From the NCBI RefSeq assembly GCF_021172145.1, contig NZ_CP089095.1, forward strand, positions 1,922,001-1,986,000: a DNA stretch of 64,000 nucleotides, in the 5' to 3' direction. This stretch comes from Flavobacterium cyclinae (GTDB lineage: Bacteria; Bacteroidota; Bacteroidia; Flavobacteriales; Flavobacteriaceae). Of this stretch, positions 15,675 to 23,536 are shown one piece after another. Each line of letters starts with the position of its first letter. Positions within the stretch are counted from its first letter, which is position 1. A program made the position numbers and the translations under genes. Below the pieces are notes generated by a model. The model worked only from the letters and a program-made list of their open reading frames with translations, was not told the origin of the DNA and did not search any database.

Positions 15675-16706
15675 ATGAGAATATTAAAATACATACTACT
15701 TCTATTACTGCTTTTAAGCGTTGCTTTTGTTGTATTCGTTGCTACCCAAAAAGGCGATTATAAAATTTTAAGAAAAAAAGAAATTAGTATTTCAAAAGAG
15801 GTTGTTTTTTCATTTGTTTCTGATTCTTCATCTAATCAAGATTGGTTGGCATGGACATCAAATGAAGCTACAATTAATACAATTAAAAATATACCAAATG
15901 ATAGTTTGGTTCAATACATTACGATTTCAGAAAACAAGAATGAATCCTTAATGCGTTTTCAAAAAACAAAAAAAGGAGTTCTTGTTACTTGGGAAATGAA
16001 AGGTAATTTAGATTTTAATTTAAAATTATTAAGCGTTTTGCAAGGTGGAGTTGATAATGTAATTGGAGATAAATTAGAAGAAAGCCTAGATAACATCAAT
16101 ACGTATTTAGTAAAAGAATTAAAAACATTTGATGTAAAATTAAATGGAGTGGTTACTAAACATATGACCAACTATATTCAGCAAATTGATACTTGTAGCC
16201 CAGCTGAATTTCAAAAAGTATCCAAATCGATGTTACAAAACATGATGTCATTTGTTGAAAAAAATAATATTGAAATTCTAGGTTTACCTTTCATCACTTA
16301 TGACAATATTAAATCAAACAATAGCAATATAATATTTGCTATGTGTGTTCCTGTAGAAGAAGAAATTCTTACAACTCCTGGAAGTGAAATTTCAGGTGGT
16401 CATTTTGAAGAATTTTTAGCAATAAAAGCCACATTAACTGGTGACTATTCGCATAGAAAAAATGCATGGAATAAAGCTAGAGCTTATGCTAGAAAAAAAG
16501 GTTTTGTAGAAGATACTTACAATGGGAAGTTTATAGAAATTTATAAAGTAAGTTTACCAAAAGAACGCAAACCTTCTAAATGGGTAACCGAATTATACGT
16601 TCCTGTTAAGAAAAAAGTATATATTCCAAAACCTAAAACTGAAACTACAACTGAAGGAACGGAAAACCCAACAGATACTAATACACCAACAAAACAATCA
16701 GAATAA
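15675..16706 (+). CDS. SRPBCC / GyrI-like effector-binding protein
   Basis: A 343-residue protein with an N-terminal hydrophobic anchor or signal (ILKYILLLLLLLSVAFVVFVA), then a polyketide-cyclase/SRPBCC-like domain (about residues 30-155, with DSSSNQDWLAWTSNEA and the amphipathic helix GGVDNVIGDKLEESLDNINTYL). A GyrI/AraC effector-binding-like domain follows (about 165-310, with GLPFITYDN and CVPVEEEI). A Thr/Pro-rich tail (TETTTEGTENPTDTNTPTK) ends it. The likely role is small-molecule binding on the outer face of the inner membrane; the ligand is unknown. It ends at a bidirectional terminator. Confidence 0.8.
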   Translation: MRILKYILLLLLLLSVAFVVFVATQKGDYKILRKKEISISKEVVFSFVSDSSSNQDWLAWTSNEATINTIKNIPNDSLVQYITISENKNESLMRFQKTKKGVLVTWEMKGNLDFNLKLLSVLQGGVDNVIGDKLEESLDNINTYLVKELKTFDVKLNGVVTKHMTNYIQQIDTCSPAEFQKVSKSMLQNMMSFVEKNNIEILGLPFITYDNIKSNNSNIIFAMCVPVEEEILTTPGSEISGGHFEEFLAIKATLTGDYSHRKNAWNKARAYARKKGFVEDTYNGKFIEIYKVSLPKERKPSKWVTELYVPVKKKVYIPKPKTETTTEGTENPTDTNTPTKQSE

Positions 16707-16707
16707 T

Positions 16708-16731
16708 AAAACCCGATTTTCATCGGGTTTT
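16708..16731. terminator. Bidirectional terminator
   Basis: AAACCCGAT (16709-16717) pairs with ATCGGGTTT (16722-16730) around TTTC, in the 28-bp gap between the convergent GyrI-like gene and tcdA. Confidence 0.85.
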
Positions 16732-16734
16732 CAT

Positions 16735-17457
16735 TTATTTATTCTTTCCTATTAAATGCTTTACAACTGTTTCGGCAGCATGTAAACCAAATAAAGCCGG
16801 CATCCAGCTATTTGTACCATAAAACGACTTTTTAAAGTTAGAACCGTCGGTCATTTTTACGCTATCATAATCCGGTCTTTCATAGGAATAAACTACTTTA
16901 ACGCCGCTTGATATTCCCTCTAATTTTAATCGCTTTCTTACTTGTTTCGCTAACGGACAATAATCGGTTTTACTAATATCTTTTACACGGACTTTTTCGG
17001 CTTCAAACTTACCACCTGCTCCCATGTTACTAATTACTTTCACTTTTTTGCGTTTACAAGCTACAATCAAATTGATTTTTGGTGTTAAGCTGTCGATACA
17101 ATCCAAAACATAATCAAATTCTGGTGTAACCAATTCAAAAGCTCTTTCTGGCGATAAAAATTCTTCAATACGTGTTAATTTCAAATCTGGATTAATATCC
17201 ATTAAGCGATCTCCAACAATCTTTACTTTTGGTTCACCAACAGTACTATGTAATGCTGGTAATTGGCGATTGATATTGGTAATATCAACAACATCACCAT
17301 CAACAATTGTCATATTTCCTACTCCAGCACGCGCTAAAAACTCGGCAGCAAAACTCCCTACTCCACCTAATCCAACAACTAGTACATTAGCATTTTCTAA
17401 TTTTTGAATTCCATCTTCTTTAAATAATAATACCGCTCTTTCTTTCCACTTTGCCAT
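16735..17457 (-). CDS. tcdA: tRNA threonylcarbamoyladenosine dehydratase
   Basis: E1-like ATP-dependent enzyme that cyclises t6A37 of tRNA to ct6A (TcdA/CsdL). The nucleotide-binding GLGGVGS is at residues 29-35, followed by DGDVVDITNINRQLPAL near 54-70, the ThiF/MoeB/UBA1 signature. At 240 residues it is a short TcdA without a C-terminal extension. It is first in the minus-strand direction after tatD, with 24 bp between them. ThiF-family relatives are hard to separate, but the AQVR/CPLAKQVRKRLK segment and the C-terminal SWMPALFGLHAAE region fit TcdA. Confidence 0.88.
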   Translation of the reverse strand: MAKWKERAVLLFKEDGIQKLENANVLVVGLGGVGSFAAEFLARAGVGNMTIVDGDVVDITNINRQLPALHSTVGEPKVKIVGDRLMDINPDLKLTRIEEFLSPERAFELVTPEFDYVLDCIDSLTPKINLIVACKRKKVKVISNMGAGGKFEAEKVRVKDISKTDYCPLAKQVRKRLKLEGISSGVKVVYSYERPDYDSVKMTDGSNFKKSFYGTNSWMPALFGLHAAETVVKHLIGKNK

Positions 17458-17481
17458 TGTAAAATGATTATTGTTTTTAGT

Positions 17482-18138
17482 TTATTGTTTTAGGCTGAAA
17501 ATCTTTGAAAAATTACTAAAAACAATCGCTTTCATGTCCTCTATCGAAACTCCTTTAATCAAAGCTGCTTTTTCATACACTTGATAAATGGATTCTTCAA
17601 TTGTATCGGTTTCTAGTAAAATTTGATTTTCGGGTGCAAAGGTAAATACTTTTTCTAAATCTTTATTACGTAGTAAGTATTTTCCAAATGATAAGTAAAA
17701 TCCATTTTTTAATAAAGACTGAGCTACTTGTTCGTTTTTTGAAAAACCATGAATAATCATTGGGTTCTCAATTTTCATTTCTTTCTTGATGGCAATCACT
17801 TCATCATATGCCGCCACACAATGCAAAACGATAGGTTTATTCGTTTGCTTTACAATTTCCAATTGCTGTTTAAAAACCGAAATTTGAACTTCTAACGGAA
17901 TTTCTATACGTTTATCTAAACCACATTCGCCAAGCGCTAAACATTCGTTTAATTGCAGTTTTTGCTGGATTATTTCCAAATCAAATTCCAATCGATTTTC
18001 ATCGATATACCACGGATGAATTCCAATAGAATAATTAGGAATGGTTGTATCAAATTCCCATGGATATTGATTTACAACCTCAATAACATCAGCGAGGTTT
18101 GAAAATTTATGTGTATGTAAATTAATATACTTAGTCAT
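17482..18138 (-). CDS. TatD family metal-dependent hydrolase
   Basis: TIM-barrel phosphoesterase/nuclease of the TatD family, 218 residues, slightly short for the family (usually 250-265). Metal ligands are visible as HTH near the N-terminus (NLHTHKF), E of ALGECGLDKR, H of VLHCVAAYDE, H of IIHGFSKNEQ and D of LLETDTIEE. The family's usual N-terminal D-T-H-C-H is reduced here. It overlaps the DUF1684 gene by 8 bp and is followed by tcdA. A DNase or quality-control role is known for some members, not for this short type. Confidence 0.85.
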   Translation of the reverse strand: MTKYINLHTHKFSNLADVIEVVNQYPWEFDTTIPNYSIGIHPWYIDENRLEFDLEIIQQKLQLNECLALGECGLDKRIEIPLEVQISVFKQQLEIVKQTNKPIVLHCVAAYDEVIAIKKEMKIENPMIIHGFSKNEQVAQSLLKNGFYLSFGKYLLRNKDLEKVFTFAPENQILLETDTIEESIYQVYEKAALIKGVSIEDMKAIVFSNFSKIFSLKQ

Positions 18139-18730
18139 GGAACTTTTTTACACCAGCTAAAATTTCGATATCCAAATCATTCTCTAAAGGAACAATTGGG
18201 CATGAATATTTATAATTATAAGCACAATAAGGATTATAAGCCTTATTAAAATCTATTATCCAAGTTTTACCTTTTTGCATTCTCATATCTACATATCGAC
18301 CACCAATGTAACTTTCTTTACCACAAGTTAAATCAGAAAAAGGCAAAAAAAAATAATCAGAATATCCCGGCTTCTTTGATAAATCGATATTCTGATAGAC
18401 GTTTAATTTAAACTCTTTTTCATCAATTTTAAAATGAAGTTCTCCATATTTAACGTACAAAGGAGTTCGGGAAGTTGTCGTTTTCATTGCAAAAGCCTTT
18501 TCATTTTTGGTTCTAATAAATAGCGCTTCAACAATAAATTTTTCGCTTATTGGAAAAAAATCTAAACCTTTAAATTCTTTTAAATCGTCTTTAGTTAAGG
18601 GGCTTTTTAAGGAATCTGAAAAACTCTTGTTTAATTTGGATTGAAATTCTTGTGAAGCAGTTATGTCTTTTTGAGCAAAGACAACAGCCGAACAAAAAAG
18701 GAAAACTAGTATTTTTTTCATTAAATTCAT
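18131..18730 (-). CDS. DUF1684 family exported protein
   Basis: Exported protein of the DUF1684 family, 199 residues. The signal is MNLMKKILVFLFCSAVVFAQ, and an alternative in-frame ATG four codons in would be equally plausible. The family hallmarks are present: PLTKDDLKEFKGLDFFPISEKF, then GYSDYFFLPFSDLTCGKESYIGGRYVD and the C-terminal IDFNKAYNPYCAYNYKYSCPIVP. The conserved Y-N-P-x-C-x-Y and C-P pattern suggests a metal or haem-like site, but no activity is established. Overlap with tatD points to cotranscription. Confidence 0.88.
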   Translation of the reverse strand: MNLMKKILVFLFCSAVVFAQKDITASQEFQSKLNKSFSDSLKSPLTKDDLKEFKGLDFFPISEKFIVEALFIRTKNEKAFAMKTTTSRTPLYVKYGELHFKIDEKEFKLNVYQNIDLSKKPGYSDYFFLPFSDLTCGKESYIGGRYVDMRMQKGKTWIIDFNKAYNPYCAYNYKYSCPIVPLENDLDIEILAGVKKFHD

Positions 18731-18781
18731 TTTTTACAAAAATATATAATTTCTATAACATTATTTTGCTGAAAGCTTTTG

Positions 18782-18789
18782 TAATTTTG
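18782..18789 (+). promoter_or_regulatory. -7 element (TAATTTTG)
   Basis: TAATTTTG at 18782-18789 matches TAnnTTTG and lies 16 bp before the ATG of the MFS gene. The nearest TTG (18766-18768) is only 13 bp upstream, so the -33 element is uncertain. Confidence 0.5.
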
Positions 18790-18805
18790 TTTCAGAAAAA
18801 TTATT

Positions 18806-20026
18806 ATGTTACAACGCGCTTTTCATAAATATATCGATAATTTTAGAGGATTTTCTCGTGAAATTTGGATTCTTACCTTCATCACTTTCATAAATCGTGC
18901 AGGCACAATGGTGCTTCCATTTTTATCAAAATATTTGAAAGAAGATTTACATTTTTCTTACAGCCAAGTAGGTTGGATTATGGTAAGCTTTGGTTGTGGT
19001 TCAATTTTAGGTTCTTGGTTAGGTGGTAAGCTCTCAGATAAAATTGGATTTTACAAAATCATGATTTTTAGTTTGTTAACTAGCGGAATTGCTTTCTTTG
19101 GATTACAATTTATTACTAGTTTTCAAGGTTTACTTATCGCAATGTTTTTCATAATGATAATAGCCGATATGTTCAGACCTGCAATGTTTGTATCGCTTGG
19201 TGCTTATGCAAAACCCGAAAATAGAACCCGAGCTTTAACTTTAGTACGATTAGCCATTAATTTAGGATTTGCTGCCGGACCAGCACTTGGTGGATTATTA
19301 ATTATGAGCGTGGGTTACAAAGGCTTGTTTTGGGTAGATGGTGCCACATGTATATTAGCGATTTCAATATTTTGGATTTTAGTTAAAGAGAAAAAGAAAT
19401 CAAAATATACTGATAAAGAACATCCTGGTGAAGTTTTAACACATTCTGTTTTTAAAGATACCCCTTTTTGGATATTCCTAACTGGAACTTTAATAACAGG
19501 AATTTTATTCTTCCAATTATTTACAACAATCCCATTATACCATAAAGAACAGTTTAATTTAAGCGAATTTCAAACGGGATTACTCTTAACACTCAATGGT
19601 GTTTTGGTCTTCTTTTTAGAAATGCCTATTGTAAACTACATTGAAAAACATAAGATAAATAAACTTAAAGTCATTACTTATGGATGTATGGCAATGGCTA
19701 TAAGTATTTACTTGCTCTTAATCAATAATTGGTCTGGGATTCTTATTATTATGATGATTTTCATGACGTTTGCCGAAATGTTTGCCTTCCCTTTTTCCAA
19801 TTCCTTTGCCATGAGCCGCGCTCCAAAAGGTCATGAAGGTCGTTATATGGCAATTTTTACTATGAGTTATAGTTTAGCTCATATTTTAAGTGCTAAAACG
19901 GGAATGGAAATAATTGACTTGTTTAGTTATCAAACCAATTGGTTTTTTATGGGAACACTAGGTGTTATTGGTGTATTACTATTTGTTTGGACCAGCAAAT
20001 TGGTTAAAAAAGAATCCGTAAAATAA
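18806..20026 (+). CDS. MFS transporter (drug/metabolite efflux type)
   Basis: Inner-membrane proton-coupled transporter of the major facilitator superfamily, 406 residues with about 12 transmembrane segments. The motif A loop between segments 2 and 3 reads GSWLGGKLSDKIGFYK, close to the G-x3-D/G-R-x-G-R consensus, and segment 4-5 has RPAMFVSLGAYAKPENRTRALTLVRLAINLGFAAGPALGG, as in the MdtG/YttB-type multidrug group. Substrate unknown. It stands alone, with its own promoter and no adjacent regulator; the blaI-type regulator downstream has separate signals. Confidence 0.88.
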   Translation: MLQRAFHKYIDNFRGFSREIWILTFITFINRAGTMVLPFLSKYLKEDLHFSYSQVGWIMVSFGCGSILGSWLGGKLSDKIGFYKIMIFSLLTSGIAFFGLQFITSFQGLLIAMFFIMIIADMFRPAMFVSLGAYAKPENRTRALTLVRLAINLGFAAGPALGGLLIMSVGYKGLFWVDGATCILAISIFWILVKEKKKSKYTDKEHPGEVLTHSVFKDTPFWIFLTGTLITGILFFQLFTTIPLYHKEQFNLSEFQTGLLLTLNGVLVFFLEMPIVNYIEKHKINKLKVITYGCMAMAISIYLLLINNWSGILIIMMIFMTFAEMFAFPFSNSFAMSRAPKGHEGRYMAIFTMSYSLAHILSAKTGMEIIDLFSYQTNWFFMGTLGVIGVLLFVWTSKLVKKESVK

Positions 20027-20068
20027 AACTTTAAATAAATTACTATATTTATGTTTTAATACATCATT

Positions 20069-20407
20069 ATGAAAAATCACATTTTTTTACTGCTACTTTT
20101 TTCTATTTTTAGTTTTAGCCAAGAAAAAGAAATTAGAACACTTTCTGATGGAAATGAAACTATTCTCTTAACTCTTAAAAACAGAAATGGTTATATCATA
20201 ACAAATAAAGATATTAAAGTTCCTCATTATGCAACTTCTCCTTTAATTAATGTTGTAATTGAATTTGAAGATGAAATAGTAAAAGACAATTACAATTTCT
20301 TCAAAAATATTGACGAGAAAACAATAAAGAACATCATCGTTTTATCGTCTGTAAATAGCATGGTTAGAAGAATAAAAGTTATAAAAACTAAAAATTTAGT
20401 TAAATAA
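20069..20407 (+). CDS. Exported protein resembling the BlaR1-type tail domain
   Basis: A 112-residue exported protein: the signal MKNHIFLLLLFSIFSFSQ is followed by a single small domain. Its C-terminal half (NVVIEFEDEIVKDNYNFFKN, then IKNIIVLSS) aligns by eye with the last 60 residues of the M56 protein encoded downstream (LKLEFQGKILEDNIDFFKN, then IKDIKIIEE), including spacing. It looks like a free-standing copy of that extracytoplasmic domain. It lies directly before the blaI-type operators; its stop is followed immediately by the first operator box. Function unknown. Confidence 0.7.
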   Translation: MKNHIFLLLLFSIFSFSQEKEIRTLSDGNETILLTLKNRNGYIITNKDIKVPHYATSPLINVVIEFEDEIVKDNYNFFKNIDEKTIKNIIVLSSVNSMVRRIKVIKTKNLVK

Positions 20408-20421
20408 CTAAAAAAATAGTT
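20406..20421. promoter_or_regulatory. BlaI-type operator box 1
   Basis: AACTA-N6-TAGTT inverted repeat (20406-20410 and 20417-20421, spacer AAAAAA). An identical 16-bp box follows exactly 20 bp downstream. Its last two bases overlap the -33 TTG. Confidence 0.65.
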
Positions 20422-20449
20422 GTATAACTAAAAAAATAGTTTAACTTTG
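20420..20449 (+). promoter_or_regulatory. Promoter of the blaI-blaR1-type operon
   Basis: TTG (20420-20422), 19-bp spacer and TAACTTTG (20442-20449): a full match to the Flavobacterium promoter pattern, 19 bp before the regulator ATG. Operator box 2 fills the spacer. Confidence 0.75.
20426..20441. promoter_or_regulatory. BlaI-type operator box 2
   Basis: Second AACTA-N6-TAGTT box, identical to box 1 and two helical turns away. It lies precisely between the -33 and -7 elements, so bound repressor would block RNA polymerase. Confidence 0.65.
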
Positions 20450-20468
20450 ATCTATCAAACGATAAGTC

Positions 20469-20828
20469 ATGCAAAAACTCACCAACAAAGAAGAAGAAAT
20501 CATGCATATTTTATGGAAGCTTAAAAAAGCTTTTGTAAAAGATATCATGGAAGAAATAAAAGAAGATAAACCTCACTACAATACGCTTTCAACTATTGTT
20601 AGAAATCTTGAAGAAAAAGGATATGTAGGCTATAATGCTTACGGAAAAACACATCAGTACTTCCCTATTGTTAAATTAGAAGAGTATCGTAAAGCCTTCA
20701 TGAATACCGCTATTGATAACTATTTCAACAGTTCGTACAAAAATTTAGTTTCCTTTTTTGCTGAAGAAGAAAAGATATCGGCAGACGAACTTCGTGAAAT
20801 TTTAGCTTTAATCGAAAAAAAGAAATAG
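20469..20828 (+). CDS. BlaI/MecI/CopY family repressor
   Basis: Winged-helix transcriptional repressor of 119 residues (family members are 120-130). The N-terminal DNA-binding domain is clear: LTNKEEEIMHILWKLKKAFVKDIME, then PHYNTLSTIVRNLEEKGYV as the recognition helix and wing. The C-terminal dimerisation helices (NYFNSSYKNLVSFFAEEEKISADELREILALIEKKK) hold the usual proteolysis-sensitive region. The next gene (gap 1 bp) encodes the M56 metalloprotease partner. Tandem palindromes overlap its own promoter, so autorepression is likely. The inducing signal is unknown; beta-lactam sensing is not implied. Confidence 0.93.
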   Translation: MQKLTNKEEEIMHILWKLKKAFVKDIMEEIKEDKPHYNTLSTIVRNLEEKGYVGYNAYGKTHQYFPIVKLEEYRKAFMNTAIDNYFNSSYKNLVSFFAEEEKISADELREILALIEKKK

Positions 20829-20829
20829 T

Positions 20830-22938
20830 ATGGAAAATCTGCTGATTTATTTCTTAAAAGCAAACGGACTCATCATTTTATTTTATTTGATGTACGTTGT
20901 ATTCCTTCGCAAAGAAACCTTTTTTGTTTCTAATCGTTGGTATATGATTATTGGTATGATATTATCATTAGTTCTACCTTTGATTACGTTTACCAAAACG
21001 ATTTGGGTTGACCCGATTCCAATTCAAGAATCTTTTGAAGAAATAACTCCAATAATTACAACTTCTGATGCAACTCCTATTCAAGAAAATTTAATAGATT
21101 GGTCACTTGTTGCCACTACAACTTATATAGTAATTTCCATCTTACTAGTAATGAGAATAACTTTTGAATTGGTTTCTTTTTTTAATAGAATTAGAAAACA
21201 TAACAAAAAAAAGGAATCCGAATATACTCTCATCTATTCTAATACCACAGAAAATCCGTTTTCTTTTTTTAATTATGTTGTTATTAATCCATCTCTATTT
21301 TCTGAAATTGAAATCCAACATATACTAACACATGAAAGCATTCATGTAAAACAAAAACATTCTGTAGATGTATTACTTGGAAAACTATTTTGTGCATTAT
21401 TTTGGGTAAATCCAATTGTATGGTTGTACCGAAAAGCGATGTTGCAAAATCTAGAATTCATTGCTGATAATGCTACTTTTCAACAAATAGAAAACAAATA
21501 CGAATATCAAAAAACCTTATTAAAAGTTGTGACTCATCAACACAACTTAAGTATTACTAATCAATTTTATCAATCATTAATCAAAAAACGAATCGTTATG
21601 TTACACACAAATCAATCCCACAAAAGAAATGCTTGGAAGTATGCTACAATTCTTCCTCTATTAACAGGTTTCTTTTTTATGTTTCAAATTGAAACCGTAG
21701 CGCAAGTGAAGGAAGTTGTCACCAATGAAATAACAAAAAGTGAAGAAAAAGTATCGGTAATCATTACTCCAAAAATGAGCAACGAAAATTTAAAACAGAT
21801 TGAAAAAATATTTTCGGATTCAGATTTAACTTTGAAAATTTCAAACTTAAAAAGAGATAAAAATGACGCTTTAACTGCTATTAAAATAGTTTTTAAGACC
21901 AAATCTGGAGAGATTAAAGAATATAAAATCGATCGAACTATTCCAATCGAAACTATTGAACTTTATAAAAGTAGCAATAGAGATAATGAAGATTATTTTG
22001 GATTTAAAAAACTAAGTGAAACTCCAACTTACGAATTCACTGAAGCTGATACAGAAGAAATTGCAATTGTTGGAAAAGCACAAGAATCAAATGACAAAAA
22101 CTTTTGGACCGTTGATAATATGGTTAAAAACGGAAAAAAAGTAAAAATGATTGTGAATGGTAAACTACAATCGGAAAACGAAAAAATTAAGATTCCATTA
22201 GACGAAGAATTAGATAATTTGAAAGAACTGGATGATAAAGAATTAAAATCCAAATACAAAATCGACAAAATGGAAGATGAAGTATATTATGAATTAACTA
22301 CAAAAAAAACACTTAAAATAAAACAAGTAAGTAAAACCTTTGATTCTAATGGTGATATTAGAAATGAAAGTACAAATTCGAGCTGGGGTATTAGTTATCA
22401 AGTAGGTAATCCAAGTACAGAAAAGTTGATTGAAGATACCAATAATCCAAAAGTAGATATATCAAAAACATTGATTATTTATAATGGAATTGAATTTAAG
22501 TACTCAGAATTAAATAATATAGACCCAAAAAATATAGAAAAAATAGTTACTAAAAGTCCAAACGATGATTTGATTAAATTATATGGTGAAAAGGCAAAAA
22601 ACGGTGTTATTATAATTGAATCAAATGATTACAAAAAAAACAGCTCTGACTTAAAAACATTTGAATTTAAAACAAGTAAACCAAAACCTAAAACAATAGA
22701 AATTAAAAACGGTGATGTTGTTGTAATTTTTGATGGTGATAAAATTAAATTCCCTGGTTACCCTACACAATATTTGAATCAATTAAAATTAGAATTTCAA
22801 GGTAAAATTCTTGAAGACAACATTGATTTCTTCAAAAACTACGAACTTCAAAAAATAAAAGATATCAAAATAATTGAGGAGGAATCATCTCCAAAAGAAA
22901 AGAAAATAATCAAAAAAATAATCATAGAAACCAAATAA
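20830..22938 (+). CDS. BlaR1-like M56 metallopeptidase sensor
   Basis: Membrane signal-transducing protease of 702 residues. The N-terminal part has four transmembrane segments (about residues 5-25, 37-57, 92-112 and 265-285), with the M56 zinc motif HESIH at 168-172 and FIADNATF near 210 as the third-ligand region. Family members cleave the cognate BlaI repressor. There is no penicillin-binding sensor domain; instead about 410 extracytoplasmic residues include a TonB-plug-like segment (GEKAKNGVIIIES near 590-605) and a C-terminal domain shared with the 112-residue protein upstream. Such tails are common in Bacteroidota M56 proteins; the ligand is unknown. Confidence 0.88.
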   Translation: MENLLIYFLKANGLIILFYLMYVVFLRKETFFVSNRWYMIIGMILSLVLPLITFTKTIWVDPIPIQESFEEITPIITTSDATPIQENLIDWSLVATTTYIVISILLVMRITFELVSFFNRIRKHNKKKESEYTLIYSNTTENPFSFFNYVVINPSLFSEIEIQHILTHESIHVKQKHSVDVLLGKLFCALFWVNPIVWLYRKAMLQNLEFIADNATFQQIENKYEYQKTLLKVVTHQHNLSITNQFYQSLIKKRIVMLHTNQSHKRNAWKYATILPLLTGFFFMFQIETVAQVKEVVTNEITKSEEKVSVIITPKMSNENLKQIEKIFSDSDLTLKISNLKRDKNDALTAIKIVFKTKSGEIKEYKIDRTIPIETIELYKSSNRDNEDYFGFKKLSETPTYEFTEADTEEIAIVGKAQESNDKNFWTVDNMVKNGKKVKMIVNGKLQSENEKIKIPLDEELDNLKELDDKELKSKYKIDKMEDEVYYELTTKKTLKIKQVSKTFDSNGDIRNESTNSSWGISYQVGNPSTEKLIEDTNNPKVDISKTLIIYNGIEFKYSELNNIDPKNIEKIVTKSPNDDLIKLYGEKAKNGVIIIESNDYKKNSSDLKTFEFKTSKPKPKTIEIKNGDVVVIFDGDKIKFPGYPTQYLNQLKLEFQGKILEDNIDFFKNYELQKIKDIKIIEEESSPKEKKIIKKIIIETK

Positions 22939-22940
22939 CC

Positions 22941-22981
22941 AAAAATCCCGATTTTGAAAATGATTCAAAATCGGGATTTTT
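22941..22981 (+). terminator. Terminator of the blaI-type operon
   Basis: Perfect 18-bp stem (22941-22958 with 22964-22981) built on ATCCCGATTTTGAA, with a 5-nt loop and T-rich 3' side. It directly follows the M56 stop. Confidence 0.9.
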
Positions 22982-22988
22982 AATTTCC

Positions 22989-22996
22989 TATATTTG
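22989..22996 (+). promoter_or_regulatory. -7 element (TATATTTG)
   Basis: TATATTTG at 22989-22996 matches TAnnTTTG, 15 bp before the ATG of the 46-residue protein and just after the previous terminator, indicating an independent transcript. Confidence 0.6.
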
Positions 22997-23011
22997 CCAA
23001 AATTTAAAACC

Positions 23012-23152
23012 ATGTTTAAACTATTAGCCAAGTTAAATAAATTAGTATTACCCAGTTTTACAAAACGTGGACTAGATCCTATCAAAGCAAAAAAATGGCA
23101 AAAAGCTATAATTGCTTATCGATATTGGGTAACAGTAAAAGCTTTGGATTAA
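23012..23152 (+). CDS. Small basic protein (46 aa)
   Basis: A 46-residue reading frame beginning MFKLLAKLNKLVLPSFTKR and ending with AIIAYRYWVTVKALD. It is rich in Lys and hydrophobic residues, and I recognise the pattern from Flavobacteriaceae genomes as a conserved small protein of unknown function. It has its own -7 element and follows a terminator. Its stop (23150-23152) overlaps the stop of the convergent gene (23149-23151). It is short enough to be missed by length-filtered gene callers. Confidence rests on promoter, codon pattern and recalled conservation. Confidence 0.75.
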   Translation: MFKLLAKLNKLVLPSFTKRGLDPIKAKKWQKAIIAYRYWVTVKALD

Positions 23153-23526
23153 TCAATATAGGTTTTATTACCGTTTTTATTGATGTAATACTTTCCACCT
23201 TTTGGTCCAGTATATACTTTTTTCCCTTTGTATTTTCCCGTTACTTTATCTTTTACTTTTTTTTCAGCTGCTTTTGATGCCGCTGTTTCTTTTAAATTTT
23301 CTTGTTCTTCGGAATTTGATTTAGTATTTTTTTCTTTCTTGTTAGGTTTATTTTTATTTGCAGAGGCTTTCTTTTTTGCTGCTTTTATTTTTTTCTGATA
23401 TTCTTTCTTATTTTTTTCAACCTGTTCTTTAGTAACTTTCTTACCGTCTTTAATAACTTTAGTTTCTTGCGCTGAAATGCTTATTGAAAATAAAAACAAT
23501 AATCCTACTAAAATAAAATTTTTCAT
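23149..23526 (-). CDS. Exported Lys-rich protein with PBCV-type basic adaptor-like C-terminus
   Basis: A 125-residue exported protein from the ATG at 23526 (two upstream in-frame ATGs add only six residues before a good signal, MKNFILVGLLFLFSISISAQ). The mature protein is about one third lysine, with a long low-complexity charged helix (KKNKKEYQKKIKAAKKK, EEQENLKE). The last 25 residues (VYTGPKGGKYYINKNGNKTYI) match the short G-P-K/R-G-G-x-Y-x-I-N-x-N-G-x-K pattern known as the PBCV-specific basic adaptor domain. Function unknown; binding to a polyanionic surface is a guess. Confidence 0.75.
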   Translation of the reverse strand: MKNFILVGLLFLFSISISAQETKVIKDGKKVTKEQVEKNKKEYQKKIKAAKKKASANKNKPNKKEKNTKSNSEEQENLKETAASKAAEKKVKDKVTGKYKGKKVYTGPKGGKYYINKNGNKTYID

Positions 23527-23536
23527 ATTCATTAAA

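Noticed and set aside
20469..22938. A beta-lactam-inducible resistance operon
   Set aside because: The regulator and M56 protein resemble BlaI/BlaR1, but there is no penicillin-binding sensor domain and no beta-lactamase or PBP2a gene nearby.
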